NCBI RefSeq assembly: GCF_014898055.3
Contig: NW_023601754.1
Location: 52,383,013 to 52,447,012 of the forward strand
Direction: 5' to 3'
From: Talpa occidentalis
Lineage: Eukaryota > Chordata > Mammalia > Eulipotyphla > Talpidae
DNA length: 64,000 nucleotides
The notes under the pieces are model-generated. The model did not search any database. It saw nothing but the letters and a program-made list of their open reading frames with translations, and was not told the DNA's origin. Below are positions 1 to 10,020 of the stretch, piece after piece. A program made the position numbers and the translations under genes. Each line of letters opens with the position of its first letter. Position 1 is the first letter of the stretch.

Positions 1-1755
1 GCCTGAGTCTCTCATCAGCTCACAGGGTCAGCCCAGGCCAGGAGGCCCCCAGCCTACCCCGGTTCTCCTTCCTGGGTGGAGGCCCCCGCCCTTCCACTCA
101 CCTTCCGAGTATTGTGGGCCTTCCTGGGACCTATTTGGTCACCTTCAGGCCTCTAGTCCCTGGAGGACATTCCCCTCTGGCCACAAAGCCACACACCTGG
201 GGTCGGGGGGCAGGCTTCCTGAGGTTACCAGGGGCTGCAGAGGCTGCAGGGAGCGGGCGAGCGGTGCAGGCCTGTGGAGGCGGGGCTGTCCCCGCTGGGA
301 GCTAGGGGTGGCCATGGCCGGGCCGGCGGTGGGGGAGCACCGCTCTTTGATGTTGCACTTCGACCTGGTCTTGCCCCCCTAGCAGGTCACCTGCAGGTTC
401 CTGCCCGCAGCACAGACCTCTGCTCACAGGCTGGGGCCACAGGGCCTGCTGGCTGACCAGGGCTGCAGACAGGGCCTCCCGCGGTGGGGGGAGGGGGGCG
501 GGGGCGGCTGGGGCACCTCAGATCCCGTGGCCACTGGCCTAGCAGCACGGGACGCCCCAGGGCCTCTGCGGGGCAGAGCCCTTGCAGGGCCCCTGGAGCA
601 CCACACGGCAGGGCAGAGAGGGGCCCTCATGCCCCCAGATGGCAGGGAGGCCCATGGGTTTCCAGAGAAGACCAGAGACCTGGGTGACAGGGTCGAGCTC
701 GAGCCTTCGGTGTGAGCCACCGAGGCCGGTGGGACCCTGCAGCTCCAGAGACTGACCCCAAGGAGACCCCGTGTCTAGAGAGTCTCCCGCCGGCCCCTGC
801 CATGAGGACTCCCTGCCAGGGAGGGTGGGGGAGGCAGAGGCAGCTGCCTGGCCCCCTCCCCTGGAGCATCTGGATCAGGGGGTCATCTGAGCCCCTGCGT
901 TCACAGCGCCCTCCCCCCCAGTGACCGTGAGCGTCTGCCAGCCACCAGCCCACGTCACAGGAGAGAACATGGTCACGGCAGGCAGGCTTGACGCTGGAAT
1001 CGCGACTGAAGGCCAGTCTCAGGCCTAGTGTGACCAGGCCTGGCTTGTGCCCAGCCACGGAGGGGGGACAGAGGCCACAGTCAGGAAGGTGGACAGGGGA
1101 GCTAGGCAGGTCTGGAATGCGGGCCGGCCTGGGAAGGAGGGGTGCGGGGCGGGGGGCGCCTGCCAAATATGTCCAGATGTGGCTGGAGCGCTCAGGGCCT
1201 GGCCTGGAGCCCCAGCGACTTCCTGCCCGCCCACCCTGCGCTCCACCTCCTCACCCAGACAGCCAGGGGAGGGGGAGGGGAGCACAGCCAGGGCTCGGCA
1301 CCCCGTGGGGGTGGACAGAGACCTCAGCGCCCCGCTGGCACGGGCACCTGCGTGGCTGACGACGGCCACATGTGAAACGGGCGGGTGGTGGGAGGACCCG
1401 GGCCCAGGGACATGAGAGCGGGGCCAGCCCCCACCGCCGGGCCCTGAGGGCCGGGGGTCTGAGAGGGGAGGGGGCGCTGGGCAGGGCTCAGCCGCTGCCC
1501 GGGGAGGGCTTCGTGTTGGGGCCAGGCCCCCCTTGAGCTCATGGGCTCCCCAGCCCAAGCTGTCCCCGCAGAGGAGGGGCCCATCGTGGGGCTTCTGAGC
1601 GGGTCCTGGGCCTCCCCATGGGGGAGGTGCCCTGGTGACCCCGGGAAGGTGGCCGGGGAAGGGCTCAGTGCCGTTGCCAGTCAGCCTGGCCTGAGGCGCC
1701 CTCCTGGGCTCCTCCGGGTGCCAGTAAAGGGGCTGGATCCAGACCCCAGGACTGG

Positions 1756-1878
1756 GGTGAACTGCGGTTACCTCTGGCCCCGAGTGTCTACGTGACAGTC
1801 TGGGCTCCCTTGCTGCGGACACCCCACCTTCCTGGTGCCTGTGGCTCTTGTGCTGACTTGTTTTCTGTCCTGCCCACC
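1756..1878 (+). repeat. Diverged third copy of the intronic repeat
   Basis: This stretch matches the core of the right arm (about 3352-3475) in the same orientation, sharing GAGTGTCTACGTGAC and TTGTGCTGACTTGTTTTCTG. It carries clearly more mismatches than the two arms show with each other. It is probably an older copy of the same sequence unit. I could not assign the unit to a named repeat family. Confidence 0.75.
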
Positions 1879-2327
1879 CTCATCTGGACCCGAGAGCCCC
1901 AGGCCCAGCCTCCAGCCGGGTCCCAGCTTCGGGGAGGCGGGATTCAGGGCTCCTGTTCTGGGAGCATGAACCAGAGCTGGGGGATGGGGCAGCGCAGTCC
2001 TGGCCGGGTGTAGGCCAGGGCTGGGGGCCGGTGCTGGGGGCCAGGGCCGGGGGCTGCCCACCCATCTGGGTCAGCCGCAGCTGCAGCCCGGCCCTGGCCG
2101 CCTGAGTCACGTGTCTGTCTCCAGGCCAGGACTAAGGCGGGAGAAGCCGAGACTGGAGGCCTGGCACCTGCACAGCAGGCGCAACCCCAGGCCGGGGTGG
2201 CCGGCCTGCACCCCAGCACTTCCTGGGTCCCGGTCCCCCTACCACCTCTGGACTCTGCTCCAAGAGGCAGCCCCATGCCCTGCTTCCCGGTGGGGCCCAG
2301 CAGGGCTCGGCTAGAAGCTGGTGCACG

Positions 2328-2616
2328 CACACGCGGGCCGGCCCTGGCCTGGGGGCATGGAGCGGCGTCCACTCCCTCTGTTCTAGGTACAGGTACCGGG
2401 CACCAGGCCAGTTGCCTTTAGGAGCTGACCGCCTGGGCTGGACAGGACAGAAAACAAGTCAGCACAAGAGCCACGGGCACCAGGAGGGTGGGGTGTCCGC
2501 AGCATGGGGCCCGGACCGTCACGTAGACACTCGGGGGCAGAGGTGGCCGCAGATCACGGGGGAGGGCGGCCCGCACAGCGGCAGGCACAAAGGGCTGCGG
2601 CCTGGACTGGCGGGGG
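2328..2616 (-). repeat. Left arm of 289-bp inverted repeat
   Basis: The reverse complement matches 3293-3581 end to end with only about ten differences. In a central block of about 105 bases I count two mismatches. The arms are separated by about 676 bp of unrelated sequence. Such close identity in an intron points to a recent inverted duplication, ongoing gene conversion or an assembly artefact. No transposon termini or target-site duplications are evident. Confidence 0.88.
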
Positions 2617-3292
2617 TGGCCAGCGGGGCGGACATGGGGGCCACAGGGCAGCTGCCGGGATGCCAGCAGGGCTCTGAGGGTGTGGGGAGGTCCTGGCCTC
2701 ATTTGCCCTCTCCTGGAGCCCCAGGGGCCATGGGCAAGCAGAGGGAGACTTCTAGGGCTCCGGGATGTGCTGGGGCTCTGCCAGAGCAGCGGCTGCAGGG
2801 ATGGGGAGTCTCCAGCTCCCTGTGGGCTTGCTGGGCCCTCGGCCACTACTGTCCCCCCACTGCCACTCCGGCACTCTGCCTGCCAGTCCAGGCCTCTGTG
2901 GGCAGGTATTCCCCTGTGGACCGCAGGTGACCGCTAGGCCCTGAACCCCACCTGCCTCGCTGTGTTGGGTGCCTCCGTGATTGGATCAGAGATGTGTAAG
3001 GGAAAGGAGTCGGGGTGACCTCAGGCCTCTGCTGACCATTGACTGGGAGGGGGACGATGGAGGAGCAGGCTGGGAGAGCAGGGTCCAGGAGCACCCCAAG
3101 ACCTGCCAGTGAGCAGCTCAGCAAAACCAGGTTTGGACTGGAGGCCTCAGGCAGGACTCGGCTGGACAAGAGGCCGCGAGAGGGATGGGGGGGTCACCAA
3201 GGAGCATGGCAGAGTAGGACTGAGGCCAGCCCGGCCGTTTATAGGCTAGCAAGATGGGGGACCCCAGAGTTGAGAGAGCAGGGTGCAGGCGT

Positions 3293-3581
3293 CCCCCGCC
3301 AGTCCAGGCCGCAGCCCTTTGTGCCTGCCGCTGTGCGGGCCGCCCTCCCCCGTGAACTGCGGCCACCTCTGCCCCCGAGTGTCTACGTGACGGTCCGGGC
3401 CCCTTGCTGCGGACACCCCACCCTCCTGGTGCCCGTGGCTCTTGTGCTGACTTGTTTTCTGTCCTGTCCAGCCCAGGCGGTCAGCTCCTAAAGGCAGCTG
3501 GCCTGGTGCCCGGTACCCGTACCTAGAACAGAGGGAGTGGACGCCGCTCTGTGCCCCCAGGCCAGGGCCGGCCCGCGTGTG
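3293..3581 (+). repeat. Right arm of 289-bp inverted repeat
   Basis: This is the partner of 2328-2616, in the same orientation as the diverged copy at 1756-1878. The arm begins at CCCCCGCCAGTCC and ends at GCCCGCGTGTG. Within KCNQ1 pre-mRNA the two arms could pair into a long hairpin with a loop of about 0.68 kb. Confidence 0.88.
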
Positions 3582-6500
3582 AGGAGACAGCCCGGACGCC
3601 TGCACTCAGCTGCCCGCCCTGCGGGGCCCGCAGGGGCCGGTGCCTGCAGAGGGCGGGGGGAGCACCTCTGCTTGAGGAAGCACCCAGGGAGGGGGACCTT
3701 TCCTGGAAATGTTTTTAGGGCGAACGTTCCCAACGAGCACGCACCCCGCAAAGCCGCGTCGACAAGCTCGTTCCAAAGAGCCATGAACAGGCTGCGGGCG
3801 CAGAGGTCGGGCGTGGGCCCCGGCCACTCGGCGTGTGCTCACGGGCGTCCACAGCGGGGACTGAGCCAGGGTCCCAAGGAAGGACAGGCTCCCGGGCCGA
3901 GCAGGGAAACCGGGGGGCTGAGAGGCCGGGGCGAAAACGAAGACGCGGCCAACGCTGGGGGCGCAGAGGCGGCCAGAGCAGGGCCCAGAAGCCACGGGAG
4001 CCCTCGGGCTGGCTCCTCCCTGAGCCCCAGGCCTGGGGGAGCCCAATCGTGGACACAGGAGCCTCTGTCCCTGACGTCGGGGACCCCCCAAGGCTGTTGG
4101 GCAACCACTGCCCCTCCCCATGGGGCGGACAGAGGCCCAGCATCTCCTGCACCGAGGGGGCCCTGCGTGGCCTGGCAGGGCCTCTGCTCTCACAGACGGT
4201 GCAGCACGTGAATGGGGGGCCCGCGGGCAGGGGGAGTGGGCAGAGGGCACACCCTGGCATCAACAGCCGGGAAGGACAGAGGGGTCGGGACAGGGTGCAA
4301 GCAGCGGGGCATCCTGAGGCAGCGACAGTGTGGCCATCCTGTGGGGCAGGGTTGGCGGTGGCCACAGTGGACACAGCCCCCATTCCAGGAGGCTCTTGGG
4401 GCTGGGCGGGGCCTGCCTTCATCCCGCAGCGGTGGAGGCTGCAGGGTCGCGCAGGCAGGGCTGAGGTGGGCGCACACGGGAGGGCTGGCGGGCAGTGAGC
4501 CGGCCTGAGGGACGCTGCTGGCGGCTCGGGGCTCCTGGACTTGGGCCTGGGGGAGGGCCCCAGAGCGTGGGCTGTGGAGCGGCCAGGCCAGAGCGCCAGT
4601 GGCCTGTGGAATGATGGCCGCGTGCCTGCCCACCTGCCCCATCACTGGGTGCAGGTCGCCGCCGGCCAGGCCGGGCTGGGCTGATCCAGTCCCGCTGCAT
4701 GCGCTCCACCCTGTGTCCCCGGCCTCTATGCCCCGGGCTCCCTGAGGGGCAGCGTGGCGGCGGGGGGAATCAAATGCGGTGGGGCCCCCATCTGCTTCTA
4801 GCACCTTTTCCAGCCTGCCCCACATTCCTACTCGCCTGGCCCCAGCAGGGCGGCCCCTGGGCAGGGCACAGGGCTCCCGACGTGGGTAGGACATGCAGCT
4901 GTCCCCCTCAACCTCACAGGCGGGAGCCCCAAAGGTCCAGCCCGAGCCCCTGTCCTGGGCCCGTGTCCTGCCGTCCTGCAGGGGCTGTGGGCAGCACCCT
5001 GCCTCTGTGCCCACTAGCCCACTGCCCCCAGCCCTGATGTCCACACAGAGCAGCTGCAGGGGCACTTGAGGCACCGGTGTGGTTGTCCACCCAAGTCGGG
5101 GGTGACCGCTGCGGGAGCAGGCCCTGAGCACCACGGGGTGCCCACATGCACCCCCAGAGCTCCCACGAGTGTGGGGCGGGGCAGCAAGTCAGGACAGGGG
5201 TGCTTTGCACACTCTGGGGCACCTTGGGGTGGCCCCCAGACAGACGGGGTGCCCGCCCCAGGCTCTGGACACAGGGGCGGCCTCATGTCTGAGGGGTGGG
5301 TGCGACCTGAGCGGGGGCGGCACTGGCATAGCAGGACCAACCCTGGGGCACCCGCCAGGCTGGCAGACCGCAGAGGCCTGGAGCCGAGTGCCTGAGGGGC
5401 AGGAGGAGGGCGCCTCCGAGGCCAGGGCCGGCCGGGGTGAGGGGCAGCCACGCGCCTGGCTTGCGTGTTGAAGGTCCCCGTGGGCGGCACATGCAGGGCG
5501 GGGCTGGCATGCCGCTGCCACTGTGCCAGCGGAGAGAGCGGCGAGCATAGGGTTGCCTCGGCAGAGCGTGGAGCGTGGGGCAGCCAGGTGGGGACGCAGG
5601 CAGGGGCAGCCACCGATGCGGGCTGATGGGGGCACTGCCGTCTGCCAATCACGGCTCAGTCCTCAAAGTCCACGAGCTGGGGCGGCGAGGCTCCCCGCAA
5701 GCTCCGTGCTAGAGGGGCGGCTCTGGGGGGGCTTTGAAGAGTGGCTGGGGCCTGGACGGGCCTGCCAGAGCACTCCAGCCTGGGGGGTCCCCTCTGGGCA
5801 GCCAGAGGGGGACCTGGGCCCCCATCATGAGCCTACCCTGCAGGCCATGTCCAAACGCATCTGGGGGCAGGGCGGCTGGAGCATCCTGGTGACCCTGTGA
5901 CCCCAGAGGGGACTGGGCTCTCCTGAGAGGAGGCAGCTGCGGCCCACTGCCCACCGCCGCCAGCCCGGCCGGACACCCGGCGCACGTGGCAGGGCCAAGG
6001 CAGGTCCAGACCGGGACAAGGGCCCAGCAGGTCCTGCAGAAATCTCCCTTGAAAGGCTCTTTTTCAAGATTTTTTGAAAACAAATTCACAAGCACATCAA
6101 GCGGCCGCGGCCGCCTCTTCTCCGGCGAGGGCCAGTCTGGTGAGTTCCAAGGTGCGCTTGGGACTGGCCGAGAAGGGCGAGGGCCACGGCCTCTCAGGCA
6201 GCTTCAGAATCGCCCTTCGGCGCCTGCTCCCACCCCCATGGCTGGCCAGGTGCGCCGCAAGCAGCTCTCGCCGCGGGCAGCCGGGACCGGCCCTTCTCCA
6301 CCCGCGTCCACGGCCCCTGCCCCGCCAGGCCCGCTCTCTAGACCGTGCCCTGGAGAGGCCGCGGGACCCCTCCACCCCCGCACACCTGGGGGCCCGGCCC
6401 ATGCCCCAGCGTGGAGCCACGGCTCCTCCCGCGACGTGTTGGTGCCGATACCCACGGGGACCGTCCAGGCCAGGACACCCGCCCGCCCGGGGCTGCTCGC

Positions 6501-7683
6501 GCGTGTCACCCGGTCCTCCGGGCGGGAGCCGCCGGGGCTGAGGGGCTGGGAGCGACAGGACGTGCCCTGTCCCCTCGCCTCTGAGCTCAGCCCCACCACG
6601 CTCCTGCCAGCTCCCCAGCAGCTGGCACCCCGGCGGCCCTGCCAGCATGGCCCCGGGCAGGGCTGAGCGAGGCCTCTCCTTGAGCCTCAGGGTGTGCGTG
6701 GGGTGGGTGTGGGCCGGGTTGGGCCTTCCAGGTGATCAGCCACAAGCTGGAGCCTTAGGCACCTGGTCACGGCCCCTGCTCGTGTCATCCACAGCCACCC
6801 CGTCCCCTCCGGCTCGACGCCCACTCTCGGGGGGAGGGGTGATTGACCCCGCGCCTGCCCACCTGGGGATCCCGGCAAACTGGGCTTTAGCCACACGGGG
6901 CTGTGGCCACTTCCCCCAGCATCTCCGAGGGCCATCCCGCCAGCACCCAGCCCCCCAGTCCTGGAAGAGGGGCCAGGGTTCTGGGCACAGATGCCATCAC
7001 CGCCTGTGTATCTGGAGGGTGCCCGGCCTGCTGGCTCTGCCTGCTGTGCCCCCCGCAATGGACACTGCTGACCCCCTGCCCTGTGGCCGCCCTGTGCCTG
7101 CCCTGCCCTTATCGGTGACCATCTCTCCTCCCCTCCTCCACCGGCTCGAGTTTTTCTGGTGCTCCGGGTGCTGGGGGTGGGGGACGCAATAGTTGTTTTG
7201 TCTGTTGGCTCTCAGGGGAGGCCCCCCTGGGCACCAGGGGCCACACGTCAGCCCAGACCCTGGCTCATGCCAGACCCCCTCCTGACTGACCTCCTGGTGG
7301 GACGGCGCCCAGGGCCCGGGGACCCTGCACCTGCTCAGAGAGCTCGCCGGCCTTCCCCCCACCCCCGTCACCAGCCCTTCCCCCAGGCCATCCGCAGCCT
7401 CTGCTGGACCTGCTGTCCAGGGTCAGCTGCCCCTCTGGCCTCTCGGGGCCGCCCGGGTGCTCAGCACAGCGAGTCCCTTGCTAAGTACGAGGTAGGGCCG
7501 GTGACCTAGGAGACCTCAGGGGGGCCTGGGGCCCAGCACCCAGGCTTGGCTAGGCAGGTGGTGCTTCCACCCCTGTGAGGGACCAGCCCTGGCAGAGGGA
7601 GGAGCCCCACCAGGCCACGGGGGATTGGGGGGCGTGGCCCATCCCCCGACCGCGGTCCGCTCACCCTCTGCTTGCCCCCACAG

Positions 7684-7902
7684 GTGACGCAGCTGGACCA
7701 AAGGCTGGTGCTCATCACCGACATGCTGCACCAGCTGCTGGCCTTCCACCAGGACCCCCTGGCCGGCCGGACCCCAAGTGGGGCGGGGACCCCTGCACTC
7801 CAGCCCGGCTCCAACCACCCCGGGCTCTGCCTGCCCAGCAACGCTCTGCCCACCTACGAACAGCTGACCGTGCCCCACCGGGGCCCCGATGAGGGGTCCT
7901 GA
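7684..7902 (+). CDS. KCNQ1: KCNQ1 terminal coding exon (partial gene)
   Basis: This is the C-terminal exon of the voltage-gated potassium channel Kv7.1 (KvLQT1), the pore subunit of cardiac IKs and of epithelial K+ channels. It encodes 72 residues from [19 protein letters not shown] to the stop at 7900-7902, in frame directly after the CAG acceptor at 7681-7683. The first 20 or so residues finish the helix D coiled coil that tetramerises the channel. The end, [18 protein letters not shown], is nearly identical to human and contains the LPTY motif bound by Nedd4-family ubiquitin ligases. Between them lies a linker of about 30 residues that differs strongly from human in sequence and is somewhat shorter. 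The rest of the gene lies upstream of the window. Confidence 0.97.
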   Translation: MTQLDQRLVLITDMLHQLLAFHQDPLAGRTPSGAGTPALQPGSNHPGLCLPSNALPTYEQLTVPHRGPDEGS

Positions 7903-8690
7903 TGGCGCTGGGCTGGGGCCTGAGGGGGCACCCCACCCCCACCCACCAGGCCGGGACCACCTCCTCGCGGCCAAGGGGGTAGCCTCCGCCCCAGGCCGCC
8001 ACGCCAGTGCTGGGCGTGCCGAGGCTGCCCCTCTGGCACGTGGGCACTGGAACTTGGCCAGGTGTAGGGCCTGCTCGGCGCTCAGGCAGTGGCCCCCTGC
8101 ATGGCTCGTGGAGTCAGGCTGTCCCCCGGAGCTAGCTGCCCCGGGCACTGGGCCCATCCCACGTGTGGACACCTGGGTACAGCCTGGGTGCCCCCAGACG
8201 CAAGTCCAGCATGTGGGCAGCGGCAGGGCAGGCCCAGTCCGGGCTGGATAAAGGCAGCCCGTGCTCCAGGCCGCCAGACTCCCCAGCACCTCCGCTCTCG
8301 GGAGATGCCAACGACTGTCGGCACGCAGGCTGGTGAGGCGGCTGTGGACGCCAATGGGGCCAGGGGGAGCACTGTCCCCAGAACTCCCCTGGGGATCCCC
8401 CAGCAAAAGGGGGTGCACAGGCCCCACCTTGGACGACAGCATCTCCTTCCCATCCTGGAGAGAAGAGGCCCGGCTCTGCCCGCCGCCCGCCTCCACCGCC
8501 TGCCTGGCCCGAACAGCCGGATGGGGCTCGGCCGTGCCACACCTCTGCCACCAGCCGCGGGCCGGGCTCTCGGGCCTCGCCACAGAAATCGGGATAATCG
8601 TAGTGATCGGGACCTGTTCTAGTGAGATTCACGGGGTGACTGATTTCGCTTCCGCGGTCTTTTCCTAATAAACACGGACTCACAGGGTGA
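7903..8690 (+). other. KCNQ1: KCNQ1 3' untranslated region
   Basis: About 790 bases from the stop codon to just past an AATAAA at 8667-8672. The last 100 bases are lower in GC than the surroundings. The length is in the range expected for a KCNQ1 3'UTR. The exact cleavage site is inferred. Confidence 0.75.
8667..8672 (+). terminator. KCNQ1: KCNQ1 poly(A) signal AATAAA
   Basis: Canonical AATAAA about 765 bases after the KCNQ1 stop, followed by a GT/GC-rich downstream stretch (gggtgagcgggtgctgctct). It is the first AATAAA after the stop codon. Confidence 0.8.
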
Positions 8691-9464
8691 GCGGGTGCTG
8701 CTCTGGCCACCGTGGGGGTCCGCGCTGCCCATCTCCAGGGTCCACGTCCCCTCCCAGGACTCCCTCCCTCTGCATCCAGGTCGGGGAGAAGCCCCTTGAG
8801 CCGGGTGCTGGGAACGGGGTCTCTCCAGGGTGGCAGGGGCACCGTGGGGCCTGCCCCGTCCTGCCCTGGCCAGCACAGCCACAGGGCTCCACCCGTGCCC
8901 CGACCCCAGCAGGCCACCGGTGCAGACACCACCCATCTCAGCTAGAATGTTCTGCGCCCCCCAAAACTCGCTGCACAAGGCAGGCCTCAGGCCGTGACCC
9001 CTCAGGCAGCAGAGGTGGCCTGGGAGCCGTCAGCCCTGACAAGCCACCCTGTGCTCACGCCACCTCCAGACCCACCTGGGCTGCTGCCCAAGCCTGGCAC
9101 CCACTGACACCCAGTGTGGTGCCTCCATGTGTGCCGGCGCCCCCGGCTTCACTTCCCGCCAGTGACACGGTGCCCCTCGGCCCACCCAACCCCAACCAAG
9201 CCCCCACTCCGCTCACTGGCACAGGCAGCCAGGGGTGCGAGTCGCGACCACACCTCACATTTCGGGGCTGCTTCCCAGCTTTGCCCACTCCAAGCCCAGC
9301 CCAAGCCCCCAGGCCGGGCACCCCGAGTGAGTGACCCCCAGTCCCTGTGGGAGGCCAGCCCTGGGTCCCACCTTTGCTAAGGCCTGCGGGGTGTGCCCCT
9401 GCCCCAGCCTGGCTCCCACCTGGGGCCTTGGCACCGAGTGCGTGCGGGAGGGGGAGGGGCGGCC

Positions 9465-9478
9465 CCAGCAGGGGGCGG
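9465..9478 (+). promoter_or_regulatory. CTCF-like motif, plus orientation
   Basis: CCAGCAGGGGGCGG matches the CTCF core (CCASYAGRKGGCRS form). It lies about 0.8 kb beyond the KCNQ1 3' end and points toward the CDKN1C-upstream cluster of oppositely oriented motifs. Called by eye. Confidence 0.5.
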
Positions 9479-9479
9479 G

Positions 9480-10020
9480 GCAGGAGCAACAATTACTGGA
9501 AAGGCAGAAGCTGTTGTTTCCTTGTTGGGTAAATATTTGTGGAACCCCAGGAAGCGGCTGGCTGCAGAGCAGGGCCCTGCGTGACGCCCCCTCCCGCCCG
9601 GCACCCCGGCCCAGCCAGCGAGCCCTCTGGGCCGGCCGCCCCGCGCCCGCGGCCTTTGTCTCCCGTCTCATGGCCTCTGCACGCAGCGCCGGAGCGCGTC
9701 ATCCTGGACGGGCCATTGGGGCCCTCTCGGGTGTGAAATGCAATTTACCTGAAATAAAGCCCAATCGTGGAATTAGCTAATTAAAGCCGGCGGTGGAGGC
9801 TGGGCCGGCCGGCGGGCGCTCCGAGCCGCCCGGTGCCCGGCCTGAGGGGCAGATGGCGCCCAGCCGCCGCGCGGCCGCATTCCTTCACTCTGTCCGGATA
9901 ACTGACTTAGACGGCACACGGCCATCTGGTGTGTGACACGTCCTGTGCGCCCCGACAATGGCCCGGCAGACCCCTCCGGGAGAGGGCCGTTGCCCGGGCA
10001 ACGCTGGCATGTGCAGCGGG
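9480..10020. promoter_or_regulatory. Candidate conserved enhancer block with homeodomain and RFX motifs
   Basis: This block is AT-richer than its flanks. It contains ACAATTACTGG (9488-9498) and GTAAATATTTG, and then GGAATTAGCTAATTAAAG around 9770-9786 with overlapping TAATTA-type homeodomain cores. A palindromic RFX X-box lies at 9989-10002. Open frames do not follow codon-like conservation. The enhancer role is inferred from composition and motif density. Confidence 0.45.
9989..10002. promoter_or_regulatory. Perfect palindromic RFX X-box
   Basis: GTTGCCCGGGCAAC is a 14-bp perfect palindrome consisting of two RFX half sites (GTTGCC/GGCAAC) at the preferred spacing. RFX1-RFX3 dimers bind such sites with high affinity. 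It sits in the motif-rich block 1.3 kb downstream of the KCNQ1 poly(A) site. Confidence 0.65.

Larger units (their letters stand above)
1..7683 (+). other. KCNQ1: KCNQ1 last intron (3' portion)
   Basis: No coding sequence was recognised here. The preceding KCNQ1 exon, which in human ends ...RLNRVEDK, is absent from all frames, so the intron starts upstream of the window. The intron ends with a pyrimidine-rich tract and CAG at 7681-7683. It is GC-rich and contains a large inverted repeat (2328-2616 and 3293-3581), a third related copy at 1756-1878, and a short CpG-dense patch around 6095-6520 with tandem GCGGCCGC sequences. Open frames on both strands follow from the high GC content and show no protein-family signature. 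Confidence 0.8.

Noticed and set aside
7159..7509. Open frames just before the KCNQ1 last exon as a possible additional exon
   Set aside because: None encodes the human exon 15 sequence (SIGKPSLFISVSEKSK...), so the preceding exon is outside the window.
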